Origin: Microcystis aeruginosa W13-11
Lineage (GTDB): Bacteria; Cyanobacteriota; Cyanobacteriia; Cyanobacteriales; Microcystaceae
Length of the DNA: 29,179 nucleotides
Assembly: GCA_009995705.1 (NCBI GenBank)
Contig: JAADBR010000140.1
Coordinates: 1 to 29,179 of the forward strand
Reading direction: 5' to 3'
A model generated the notes under the pieces. The model had not been told where the DNA came from, did not search any database, and worked only from the letters and a program-made list of their open reading frames with translations. This document shows, in pieces, positions 15,678 through 24,096 of the stretch (position 1 is the first letter of the stretch; each line of letters starts with the position of its first letter). The translations under genes were made by a program, and so were the position numbers.

Positions 15678-17738
15678 TTAATACCAATTATCCATCGACC
15701 GGAAAATTGAGGCATCGGGGAACACAGTTGGATTACCACTAGCGTCGATTTTTTGCCGTAATTCTCGCAATTGTTTATTCCCGATGAGAAAATCACTTTC
15801 TACTAATTGATAGGGCAGTACATTATTATCCAAAGCATACACTGCCGTGATGCCAGCAGCTACCCCAGAGGACCACTCGAAGGAATGGACACGATAGGCG
15901 GCCGCGGCAATATGACTGAGAGCAATACTTTTACCCGCTATCAGTAAATTATCGATTTTTTGGGGAATTATAGCCCTTAAAGGTATCTCGAAGGGATAAG
16001 CTTGCCCCTGTCCCTGTCTTTCTCCTGCTTTTTCTGTATTACCCGGTTTTTCGGGGGGATGTTCCGTCATGCAGGGGTGAAAATCAATCGCATAGTGACC
16101 GATACCGACGGAATCGGGGTAAATAGTCGATCGCTTGCGTTTAACGGCCTGATCGGGGGATAATGTGCCATCAAGTACGGAAAATCCCTCTAATCCTGCC
16201 AAGGTGGCAATTAAGCGCCGATATTCTGCTGGGGAAAGATTTTGACGATAGAAATCGCTTTGAAAATTTTGTCGGGAAATATCGATTTCTGTGACGGTAA
16301 AACCAGAGGGGAAAGTCAGGGAAGGACGACCGATAATCCGTCTTGCTTCCCGAATATAGGGATATTTTGACAAACCGTGGGCAGTTCCCATGGGAGAATC
16401 AAAACCGGAGAGATAACGGTTATTCAAATGGGGAACTTTTACCCCGTCTCCTAACTGGGAATCGGTGGTTCCTTCTACTAGCCAATAATAGTAGGAAATG
16501 GCGTGTTCTTCGCCCCTTGCGAGGGTTTCGGTGCGTAATCCTCCCATCCATCCCCCGGGAGATAGCTGTCCTAACTTTTGCAACTGTTCACGGGTGTAGA
16601 TAAAGTTATCCTTAGCAGTCCCCGGACGATAATCATTTCCCCAGGTCCAATTCTGCATGGAGATATCCCCCGGGACGGGTTCAGTGAAAGTAATTCCCCC
16701 AAAGGTTTTCTCTTTACCCAGTTGCGGACTCCAAATACGACGATAGGTGAAAACCAGGTCAAAATCGGCTAATCGGGGCAATTCATAGCTAAAATAGGGG
16801 GCATAGCGTTCATAATAAACGGGTTTCTCGTGGGTTTGGGGTTTTTCTGTTTCCTCCATGGCGAAGGCATAGGTAAAGCCTTGGGTACAGTAGGGGTCTC
16901 CAGTGACGCTAGAGGAAGAAGGTTCGAGATAACTGCGCTTATCGACACCTAAACGGTAGGGAATATCTGATAATCCGATTATTTCCCCAGTTTCGGTCGC
17001 TTCAATCACATACCAATCTGCTAATTGATTCGGTTGGGAAGATTTGGGGACAAAACGGAGGATTTTCTTATCAAAACGGGGAGAATTTTCGTAGCGATAG
17101 ATATCCTCCATTTTTTGCGATAAAAACTCGGTATTTAGGGGAGGAGTACCTTTTGCGGGACTATGTTGAATAGCAATGACACCAGTAATCTGTTGACCAC
17201 TACCGCGGTTGGGTAAAGTTTCAATATTTAATTCTTTGACTACCGTGGAGGGAAACCATTTCAGGGTTCCTTTCCCTTTTTTGGCAGCGTCTTCTAACTG
17301 TTGAAATAATAATTTATGTCCATCAAAAGGCAAAAAACAAGACCCACTTACCCAACATTCTCCGGGGTTTTGTTTCGCGTAATGCTTTCTAATTCTTTCT
17401 CTAAATTCTAGATAACCTTTCGGGAAAAATAATTTTTCTCTTTGTGTTCGTCTTTCATCTAATGCGGAGGTTCCCTGAGAAGATATCTGTCCCCCCACCC
17501 AGTCGGTAATCTCGGTTAAACAGACGGTTTTTCCTAATAATAAAGCTTCGTAGGCTGCACCGGCACCAGCTAAACCACCACCCACCACCAGAATATCACA
17601 GCCGACGCTTTGATCTGGTTCTCGCGGGGGGGACGCTAGGGTAAGGGGAGTGAAAGCTTGTAGGAGAAATAATCCCAGAGAGAGGGATTTAAGAGGAGTA
17701 AAGTGATGATTGAAAATTTTAGGGGACATTATTGACAA
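15678..17738 (-). CDS. Exported FAD-dependent oxidoreductase
   Basis: This 686-aa protein has an N-terminal signal peptide (hydrophobic core LSLGLFLLQAFTPLTLA, probable cleavage after LAS, about residue 36). A Rossmann FAD-binding motif follows (CDILVVGGGLAGAGAAYEA, about 48-66), with ITDWVGGQISSQG shortly after. The C-terminal FAD contact is in NLLIAGKSIALSHIAAAAYR. The pattern matches the FAD-dependent oxidoreductases that share GGxxGG-type flavin binding and often act on unknown substrates. Location in the periplasm or lumen is inferred from the signal. ATG codons at residues 1 and 4 are both possible starts. No neighbouring gene suggests a pathway. The substrate is unknown. Confidence 0.82.
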   Translation of the reverse strand: MSIMSPKIFNHHFTPLKSLSLGLFLLQAFTPLTLASPPREPDQSVGCDILVVGGGLAGAGAAYEALLLGKTVCLTEITDWVGGQISSQGTSALDERRTQREKLFFPKGYLEFRERIRKHYAKQNPGECWVSGSCFLPFDGHKLLFQQLEDAAKKGKGTLKWFPSTVVKELNIETLPNRGSGQQITGVIAIQHSPAKGTPPLNTEFLSQKMEDIYRYENSPRFDKKILRFVPKSSQPNQLADWYVIEATETGEIIGLSDIPYRLGVDKRSYLEPSSSSVTGDPYCTQGFTYAFAMEETEKPQTHEKPVYYERYAPYFSYELPRLADFDLVFTYRRIWSPQLGKEKTFGGITFTEPVPGDISMQNWTWGNDYRPGTAKDNFIYTREQLQKLGQLSPGGWMGGLRTETLARGEEHAISYYYWLVEGTTDSQLGDGVKVPHLNNRYLSGFDSPMGTAHGLSKYPYIREARRIIGRPSLTFPSGFTVTEIDISRQNFQSDFYRQNLSPAEYRRLIATLAGLEGFSVLDGTLSPDQAVKRKRSTIYPDSVGIGHYAIDFHPCMTEHPPEKPGNTEKAGERQGQGQAYPFEIPLRAIIPQKIDNLLIAGKSIALSHIAAAAYRVHSFEWSSGVAAGITAVYALDNNVLPYQLVESDFLIGNKQLRELRQKIDASGNPTVFPDASIFRSMDNWY

Positions 17739-18323
17739 ATATCAATGTTTTGGCTGAGAGTTTCCTCTTTCTTTGAAGAAGTAGCGAGAGCATCTGTTCC
17801 TGAAATCCTGATTGTTTTTTTTGGGATATCTTGAGAACTTTTTAGCTTGATGCTGGCTTTTGAGAGATTATACACCTCCAAGCTGACAATCGATCGCTTT
17901 TCTGGAAATGTTTCTACAAAGATATCCTGATTCGGTGTCACTCCCTTTGTCAATCCTTGTCATCCTTGCTAAGTTAAAAGCAAAACAAACCCAGGTAAGA
18001 CATCTTCCCCAGATAAAGTAGCAGGTAAATTAATAATTTCCACACCGCTATTTAGTCGGTAGATTTCCACCTGCTGCTGTTGCGGATTAATCAACCAACC
18101 CAAACGTAAACCACTGGCTAAATATTCGCGCATCTTTTCGCGTAAAGAGGTTAAGGAATCAGTACGAGAACGTAATTCAATCACAAAATCGGGACACAAA
18201 GGTGGGAACTTTTCTCGCTCTTCTGCGCTCAAAGCTTCCCATCTCTCCCGTTTTATCCAAGCAACATCAGGAGAACGATATCCTCCCTTTGGTAAACGAA
18301 AAATTGTCGAAGAACTAAATACC

Positions 18324-18533
18324 CAGCAATTCTCATTTCAAAAAGTAACAATTTGTACAGACAGAAAAAGAGATTTAACAGGTGGCAAAATCGCGATCGC
18401 CAATCAGTGTTGGACGGGTGTAATTTCAGCTATTCAGACGGGTGTAATTTCAGCTATTCAGTCATTATGAGGGTTATGACATTTTTGGTGGGGGTGCTAA
18501 AATCTGCTTCTAGCATCAAAATGAGAATTGCTG
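18324..18533. mobile_element. 210-bp MITE with 15-bp inverted repeats and 9-bp target duplication
   Basis: The ends are CAGCAATTCTCATTT and its reverse complement. CTAAATACC is duplicated directly on both sides (18315-18323 and 18534-18542). There is no transposase. The interior holds a HIP1 octamer (18393-18400) and a 24-bp tandem repeat. The parent family is not identified; a 9-bp duplication argues against the IS630 group. A solo end of the same family is at 10103. Confidence 0.88.
18413..18460 (+). repeat. 24-bp tandem duplication inside the 210-bp element
   Basis: Two exact head-to-tail copies of a 24-bp unit beginning GACGGGTGTAATTTCAGC. This is a replication-slippage type of change within the element. 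Confidence 0.85.
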
Positions 18534-18914
18534 CTAAATACCTCACCAAGTTGAGTTTGCTCGTTCCATACCCCAACTTTAACAATCAAATTAGCTTCCT
18601 GTTTACCAGTATTTCCACCCACGGGAGGCATAATTAATAATTCTCCTTTTTGATTAAGTTCTAAATTCCATGTTTGATTGTCCTGACAGAGATGATAAAA
18701 TTGTTCATCGGTCAGATTAACTGTCTCTAGATTTAACACTACAGTTTCCATAATCGCTTCTCCTTTTTGCTACTTTATACAAGATAACTCATAGCATTTA
18801 TCTTAATCGTGAGGTGGGCAGTCTCTGGTTTTAGAGAACGACAGAACTACTGTATCACTTATCAGTTCAGAGAAAAATATGTGTAATTAATTCTGTCTGG
18901 GTACTCAATCCTTC

Positions 18915-19478
18915 CTAGGTTAAATGCAAAACAAACCCGGGTAAGACATTTTCCCCGGATAAAATCGCAGGTAAATTAATAATTTCCACACCGCTATTTA
19001 GTCGGTAGATTTCCACCTGCTGCTGTTGCGGATTAATCAACCAACCCAAACGTAAACCACTGGCTAAATATTCACGCATCTTTTCGCGTAAAGAGGTGAG
19101 AGAATCGGTACGAGAACGTAATTCAATCACAAAATCGGGACATAAAGGTGGGAACTTTTCTTGCTCTTCTGCGCTCAAAGCTTCCCATCTTTCCCGTTTT
19201 ATCCAAGCAACATCAGGAGAACGATATCCTCCCTTTGGTAAACGAAAAATTGTCGAAGAACTAAACACCTCACCAAGTTGAGTTTGCTCGTTCCATACCC
19301 CCACTTTAACAATCAAATTAGCTTCTTGTTTACCAGTATTTCCACCCACGGGAGGCATAATTAATAATTCTCCTTTTTGATTACGTTCTAAATTCCATGT
19401 TTGATTGTCCTGACAGAGATGATAAAATTGTTCATCGGTCAGATTAACTGCATCGATATTTAACACTACAGTTTCCAT
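18915..19478 (-). CDS. Uma2 family (DUF820) putative nuclease-fold protein
   Basis: This 187-aa protein, of the usual length for the family, has the conserved elements in order: LLIMPPVGGNTGKQEANLI, then RSPDVAW with the acidic residue of the PD motif, then PDFVIELRSRTDSL with the glutamate, then LREKMREYLASGLRLGWLI, and a terminal beta region (VEIYRLNSGVEIINLP). The fold is related to PD-(D/E)xK endonucleases. The physiological substrate is not established. It is the intact member of a tandem duplication with 17969-18751. AAGGAG lies 8 nt before ATG 19478 and fixes the start. The upstream sequence is also duplicated, so both copies probably had similar expression. Confidence 0.9.
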   Translation of the reverse strand: METVVLNIDAVNLTDEQFYHLCQDNQTWNLERNQKGELLIMPPVGGNTGKQEANLIVKVGVWNEQTQLGEVFSSSTIFRLPKGGYRSPDVAWIKRERWEALSAEEQEKFPPLCPDFVIELRSRTDSLTSLREKMREYLASGLRLGWLINPQQQQVEIYRLNSGVEIINLPAILSGENVLPGFVLHLT

Positions 19479-19524
19479 AATCGCTTCTCCTTTTTGCTGC
19501 TTTATATCATTGATTCATATCAAC

Positions 19525-21051
19525 CTATTTACCCAATTGACTCTCTAAAAATTCTCGCCAATCGGGATTAGTAGTGTCTAGGGAAATTAGATAGGGTTGT
19601 TCTTTTTCATTAAAAGGTTCTCTTTTCTCAATTTGGGCATTTAACACCTCGATAGTAGCATCAGAAATATCGCCTTTTCTAGCGGCAATCCGTTGTTTTA
19701 AAACTTCTATAGGTGCGTGACAATGGACAATATGAAAAGGAATCTGTAAATTTTGGGCATAGGTTAATAAGGGTTCTCGCCAAGCATATTTATCATAGCG
19801 TGCATCGAGAATAACTGGATAACCTAAAGTTATTAAAATTCGGGCTAATTCCGCCAGTTTAGTGAAGGTTTTTTGACTCATTTCGAGACTATATATATCT
19901 AGACTTCCTCTTTGATTTAAGTCAATTCCAGCCAAATGTTTGCGAACCGCATCGGAACGAATCTGAATAGCATTAAGATTTTTAGCAATTACTTTCCCTA
20001 TGGTACTTTTACCTGAGCCAGAAAATCCCGACATCAGAATTAATCTCGGTTTCTGCGGTTGTGTGTACTGCCAAGCTAATTGATAATAATCCTGCGCATC
20101 TGCTTTAATTTTCTCAGAAAAACTGTCACCATCAAGCAGAAAACTATTGACTTTTGCCCTCACATACGCTTGTCTAGTCAGGTAGAGAGGCAAGACTTTT
20201 AAACCCTCCCAGTCTGCGGTTTGTTCTAAATAAGTATTGACAAATAAATTAGCGAAATCTTCTCTTCCCCTAGCGGTTAAATCCATGGCTGTAAAAGCAA
20301 GATCATACATGACATCAACGAAGCGAAAAGATTCATTAAATTCTATGCGATCAAATAATTGTATTTCTCCTTGCCACTGACAGATATTATTTAAATGTAG
20401 GTCTCCATGACATTCGCGAATCATCCCTTTTATTTGTCTTTCCTCTAACCAATCTCGGTGTTCTGCGAAGAATTTATCTGTATAAGCTTTTGTTTCATCG
20501 TATTGTTTTTGGGTTTGAACAAAATTAATATATTTCTCAGTTTGTTGGTAGTTTTCATCAAAAGCTTGTTTAACAATTTCCAAATTGCCAAACTGAGTAA
20601 TATAGAAATCAGTCACAGCTTGCCGATGAAATTGTGCCACTTTTTCAGCCAAAGACTCTATCGCTTTTTCCGTTAGTTCTCCCCGTTCAAAAATTTTGCT
20701 GAGTAAACATTCTTGGGGAAACTGATTCATTTTTAAAATGTATTCTATCACTTTTCCTTTTCCATTTAAACTTATGCTACCCTGTTCTTCATTAATTGAC
20801 AAAACTTCCAGATAGATATTGGCGGCAACTTTTTTATTTAACTCTAGTTCCTGTTCTAGATAATATTTTCTCTTTTCTAAAGTGGAGAAATCCAAAAAAT
20901 TATAATTAACTGGTTTCTTGACTTTATAGGCATAATCTCCTGTCAAGAAGATAATTGAAGCATGGGTTTGGATAATTTCAACGGGAATTTTGACAGAATG
21001 AGGATAAAAGTCGGGATTTTTTAATTCTTCGATTAATCGGTTGCTATCCAT
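19525..21051 (-). CDS. Fused APH-like phosphotransferase and P-loop kinase
   Basis: This 508-aa two-domain protein has an N-terminal half resembling aminoglycoside phosphotransferase/choline kinase folds. HASIIFLTGDYAYKVKKP carries the ATP-contacting lysines, and MIRECHGDLHLNNIC carries the catalytic HGDLHLNN. LFDRIEFNESFRFVDVMYDLAF supplies the metal-binding Asp. The C-terminal half (about residues 337-505) is a P-loop kinase with Walker A GFSGSGKST, followed by IRSDAVRKHL, similar to gluconate kinase or zeta-toxin folds. This fusion is widespread in bacteria, but its substrate is not known to me. An in-frame ATG exists at 21075, but GGAGGA sits 9 nt before ATG 21051, so the start MDSNRLIEEL is chosen. 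Confidence 0.85.
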   Translation of the reverse strand: MDSNRLIEELKNPDFYPHSVKIPVEIIQTHASIIFLTGDYAYKVKKPVNYNFLDFSTLEKRKYYLEQELELNKKVAANIYLEVLSINEEQGSISLNGKGKVIEYILKMNQFPQECLLSKIFERGELTEKAIESLAEKVAQFHRQAVTDFYITQFGNLEIVKQAFDENYQQTEKYINFVQTQKQYDETKAYTDKFFAEHRDWLEERQIKGMIRECHGDLHLNNICQWQGEIQLFDRIEFNESFRFVDVMYDLAFTAMDLTARGREDFANLFVNTYLEQTADWEGLKVLPLYLTRQAYVRAKVNSFLLDGDSFSEKIKADAQDYYQLAWQYTQPQKPRLILMSGFSGSGKSTIGKVIAKNLNAIQIRSDAVRKHLAGIDLNQRGSLDIYSLEMSQKTFTKLAELARILITLGYPVILDARYDKYAWREPLLTYAQNLQIPFHIVHCHAPIEVLKQRIAARKGDISDATIEVLNAQIEKREPFNEKEQPYLISLDTTNPDWREFLESQLGK

Positions 21052-21060
21052 AGGGAGAAC

Positions 21061-21066
21061 TCCTCC
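21061..21066 (-). promoter_or_regulatory. Ribosome-binding site fixing the start at 21051
   Basis: The minus strand reads GGAGGA, then 9 nt, then ATG GAT AGC. This is a consensus Shine-Dalgarno. It falls inside the frame opened by the upstream ATG 21075, which argues that the upstream ATG is not used. Confidence 0.75.
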
Positions 21067-21196
21067 GGGGTACATCTCATTTTTGTAAATTTACTAAGTT
21101 GGGATTTTTAAAGGGAAAATCTCTGCTAAAATCGGGACTTATTTCTGATTTTATCACTCAATCTGGGCCTTTGAGGGTTTCTACTCCCCGAAACCC

Positions 21197-21221
21197 GTTA
21201 GGGAGGACAGGACTTCCCAAC
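21197..21221. other. Imperfect hairpin in a structured relic
   Basis: GTTAGGGA and TCCCAAC can pair with one bulge. Another short stem (GAGG/CCTC) follows within 50 bp. The GC-rich, hairpin-rich block 21180-21262 differs from its AT-rich surroundings and could be a transposon end or RNA-gene relic. I could not assign it. Otherwise 21076-21270 shows nothing. Confidence 0.2.
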
Positions 21222-21269
21222 CCGCGTGTGTGGTTTTAGATGTCCGTGGAGGAAGGACCTCTCCCAAAG

Positions 21270-21902
21270 TTCAGAAAGCATTAGCTTTGCAAGTGGGATG
21301 CTTACAAGCGGTTGCTCGTACATTTGTATTAGTTTGTTGCTGATAGTCGATATTTCTGCAAATGTGCGATGCAGCAGGTCTAAATTAATGAAAACTGCAT
21401 CATGCAGGATGAGAGCTTTGCCAACTCAGCTATAAGGGACTTGCGGGAATTAGGGATGCAGTTAGTTTTAGATAATTTTGATGCCGGCTATTCCTGATTA
21501 AGTTATATTTATAAATACACCTTCGACAGTTTGAAGATCGATCAATCAAACCTTTATCCAATCTTGACTATCAAAAACCAAGCATTTAGCCATGTTATCG
21601 ACGATATAGCGGTATTCGCTTGAGTGAGATACAGACAAAGTCTTGCCTAGACTGACTCATAGCTTGTTGCACTATACCTCATTCGACTGCATACCGCTAT
21701 AATAGCCCTAGGGCAGAATTTGAATTTACGGGTTATTGACGTTATTGCCGTCGGGGGAGAAAGGTTACAACAGTTGGACAATTGCCCACGTCTCGATTGT
21801 GAAGAAGTACAAGGATTTTGGTTGACTCGGACTTTGAACCCCGAAGATGTGACAGAATTGCTGTTAAGTAACTGTTGCGAATTACCCCCAACACTTTATT
21901 GA
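21270..21902 (+). pseudogene. Degraded EAL-domain (c-di-GMP phosphodiesterase-like) gene
   Basis: Only the C-terminal two-thirds of an EAL domain remain. From 21384 the frame reads INENCIMQDES, then LRELGMQLVLDNFDAGYS, a TGA stop, and LSYIYKYTFDSLKIDQS. It continues after the element at 21605-21701 as IALGQNLNLRVI, then EEVQGFWLTRTLNPEDVTEL, to TGA 21902. These match the DDFGTGYS, LKID and EVQGY blocks of the family. D is replaced by N in DNF, and a stop (TAA 21381) replaces the Glu expected in the EITE-type motif. Earlier traces (VGCLQAVA near 21288, VDISA near 21347) suggest the frame was longer and lost about 25 residues. It predates the element insertion or decayed with it. Non-functional. 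Confidence 0.8.
21605..21701 (+). mobile_element. 93-bp TA-flanked MITE, copy B
   Basis: Same length and ends as copies A and C (TATAGCGGTAT...ATACCGCTATA). It differs from them at two internal positions. It sits inside the EAL pseudogene between HVIDDI and IALGQNLNL. Confidence 0.88.
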
Positions 21903-21991
21903 GAAAATAAATTAACTTAAAGACGAATAAGCCATAGCTTTTGAGAGAACAAATTAACTTATATTTTCACTTTTGTCGAGGTGCTGAAAAA

Positions 21992-22927
21992 ATGATTAAT
22001 GGTTCATCCAATTCCCGTTATCTCCTGATTGTGGAAGATCCTCAAGGTAGAAGAACAATTACCCTAGAGGATATAAAATATTCTCTGGGTCGTAAGTCTG
22101 ATAATCAAATTGTTCTTCGCTCTAAACACGCGTCCCGCTATCATGCGACTTTAATTAAAAAGAGTATTGATCGCCAAAAATTTTCCTATTGGATTCTTGA
22201 TGGTGATTTAGAGGGAAATAAAAGTCATAATGGCATTTACGTCAATGGGACTAAATGCTTAATTCATGAATTAAAAGATGGTGATTTAATTAACTTTGGC
22301 TGTGATATAAATGCCAGTTTTCATTTAATAGCTAGTCAAGCAAAAATAGAGCGAAAATCAGTTGAAAGTCTAGAACAGTTACAAAGGAACCCTACGGAAA
22401 ATGAAACCCATTCTAGCCATAATGACCCCCCTGCAAAAAGTACCTTAATTCTCCATCAAGCTCCATCGCAAATCATAAGTTTTAATAGCAAGATTCAAGA
22501 GGAATATTCTTCGGTTGTTCTCAAGGATTTACCTAACCGTTCTCTCTTTAATGAACACCTCTCAAGTGCTATTAATAATGCCCAGAAAAATAATAAACTG
22601 ATCGGGCTGTTATTATTGGACGTGGGGCAGCTAAGAAATGTCAACAATCAACTAGGTTATCGACTGGGATATAAACTATTAAAAATCTTAATTGAACGTT
22701 TAAGAAAAAGTTTGCGGTCAGAGGATATAGTCGCCCATTGGAGAGGGTACGAATTTATTATCCTGCTGTCACAAATTAATGATGCTGATGATCTAGAAAA
22801 GGTTGGTCAAAGAATTATTAAAACCCTAGAAAGTAATTATGAAATCGAAAATCACTCCCTAGTCGTGCGATTAAGTTTAGGTTCAGTTATCTATCCCCCC
22901 GACGGCACAGACAGGAAAGTACTATAG
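21992..22927 (+). CDS. FHA-GGDEF part of an FHA-GGDEF-EAL gene, cut by a MITE
   Basis: The start is ATG 21992 (MINGSSNSRYLLIVEDPQG). GAGGTG lies 8 nt upstream, which is better than TTG 21941. Residues about 8-95 form an FHA phosphothreonine-binding domain (YSLGRKSDNQIVL, SRYHA, NGIYVNG). Residues about 175-305 form a GGDEF domain (DLPNRSLFNEHL, LLLLDVGQLRNVN). Its signature is RGYEF instead of GGDEF, and the metal-binding Asp in the usual DxDxF position is altered (DVGQL), so diguanylate cyclase activity is unlikely. The frame enters the element at 22923 and stops at once (RKVL-stop). The EAL half follows at 23020. A regulatory protein that senses phosphorylation and c-di-GMP is inferred for the intact gene. 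Confidence 0.85.
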   Translation: MINGSSNSRYLLIVEDPQGRRTITLEDIKYSLGRKSDNQIVLRSKHASRYHATLIKKSIDRQKFSYWILDGDLEGNKSHNGIYVNGTKCLIHELKDGDLINFGCDINASFHLIASQAKIERKSVESLEQLQRNPTENETHSSHNDPPAKSTLILHQAPSQIISFNSKIQEEYSSVVLKDLPNRSLFNEHLSSAINNAQKNNKLIGLLLLDVGQLRNVNNQLGYRLGYKLLKILIERLRKSLRSEDIVAHWRGYEFIILLSQINDADDLEKVGQRIIKTLESNYEIENHSLVVRLSLGSVIYPPDGTDRKVL

Positions 22928-23019
22928 CGGTATTCGCTTGAGTGAGATACAGACAAAGTCTTGCCTAGACTGACTTATAGCTTGTTGCAGTATACCTCAT
23001 TCGACTGCATACCGCTATA
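22923..23019 (+). mobile_element. 93-bp TA-flanked MITE, copy C
   Basis: Identical to the reverse complement of copy A. It is flanked by GTAC-TA and TA-TTACAG. Removing the element and one TA rebuilds GTACTATTACAG and joins DGTDRKVL to LQKLEENLVAV in one frame. Confidence 0.92.
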
Positions 23020-23907
23020 TTACAGAAACTGGAGGAAAATTTAGTAGCAGTCAAGAATAATATAAATGATAACTCCCAGATAGAGTCGGTTAATGTTCAC
23101 CCCAAAAATACTCGTAGTTCTAAAGTTGAATATTTTCTCTATCAGGCAATGAGAAATAATGAATTAGCTCTTTACTATCAACCGCAAGTTAATATCATTC
23201 AGGGGCAAGTGGAAGGATTGGAGGCATTATTGCGCTGGTTACACCCTCAATTCGGATTAATTCCCCCTAATCGTTTTTTACCCTTAGTCGAAGAAAGCGA
23301 GTTAATCCTTGAGCTTAATCGTTGGGTACTAAAAAATGCCTGTCAACAGGCACAAATATGGCGGCAGCAGGGATTATTATACACTCCCATCTCGATCAAT
23401 TTGTCCCCACACCAATTGCGCGATCCCCAATTGCTCACCACCCTCAAAGAAGTTTTGACTGAAACCCAAATCGGGCCTTTCTTTCTGGAGGTAGAAATAA
23501 CCGAGACAAGTTTACTGGAAAATAGCCGCGAAACCGGTCGAATTCTTGGGGATTTGCAGAAATTGGGTATTAGTATTACCCTCGATGATTTTGGCAGCGG
23601 TTACGCTTCGATCGCCTATCTCGGTCAATTTCCCGTGAAAAAACTGAAAATAGAGCAATCTTTAACAAAAAAACTCACTGATACTCCCCAAGATACCCGT
23701 TTTATCTCGTCATTGCTGGCGATAGCGAAAAGTTTTAACTTAATAGCGATCGCCAAGGGAGTAGAAACCCAACAACAATTAGAAATCCTGCAAGAATTAG
23801 GTTGTGAGAGAATGCAAGGCAATCGCATCAGTTCCCCTCTAGCAGTGGAGGAAATGACAACATTTCTCCACACCCACCGCACCCTCTCAGTAATCAGTGA
23901 TCAGTGA
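23020..23907 (+). pseudogene. EAL half of the MITE-split FHA-GGDEF-EAL gene
   Basis: The frame is open from the element edge to TGA 23907. ATG 23149 could serve as an internal start but has no clear ribosome-binding site. The EAL domain is otherwise well kept: LEALLRW, ISINLSPHQL, VEITETSLLE, LDDFGSGYASIAYL, LKIEQS (Asp to Glu), and CERMQGNRIS. In the motif that is usually AEGVET, the Glu is Lys (AIAKGVETQQQ). That Glu is considered the catalytic base in RocR-type enzymes, so hydrolysis of c-di-GMP may already have been lost. Without the element, the gene would encode one 606-aa protein. It lies next to another EAL pseudogene, hinting at an old duplication. Confidence 0.85.
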
Positions 23908-24096
23908 TTTTGGTTACTGATTCCAGTATGATCTGAACAGAGAATCTAGTATTAAATACCTACTCATTCTAGCGTGAGGCTCTTGCCGAACCTGTTAGCA
24001 GCAGAAATTTGTGGAGGCGGGGTACTGCTCGATCCATAGTCTGGTTTAATTACATACTATAGGGTTAACAATTAGTTGTGTATTTAGAGGGAAACT

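Larger units (their letters stand above)
17969..18751 (-). pseudogene. Uma2 family (DUF820) gene, copy 1, split by a 210-bp element
   Basis: The N-terminal part (from ATG 18751, METVVLNLETVNLTDEQFYH) and the C-terminal part (ending 17969, LPGFVLLLT) match the intact neighbour at 18915-19478 almost residue for residue. An element at 18324-18533 with its 9-bp duplication separates them after GEVFSS. Subtracting 219 bp leaves 564 bp, exactly the length of the intact copy, so no other length change has occurred. The Shine-Dalgarno AAGGAG, 8 nt before the ATG, is shared with the paralog. Uma2 proteins have a PD-(D/E)xK nuclease-like fold, are strongly expanded in cyanobacteria, and mostly lack a known role. 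The truncated N-terminal product ends in NSHFDARSRF, read from the element. Confidence 0.88.

Noticed and set aside
17729..17953. 74-codon minus-strand frame just upstream of the FAD oxidoreductase
   Set aside because: It has a TTG start without ribosome-binding site, overlaps the oxidoreductase start by 10 bp, and shows no family features. It is not excluded as a small lead gene, but it is not supportable.
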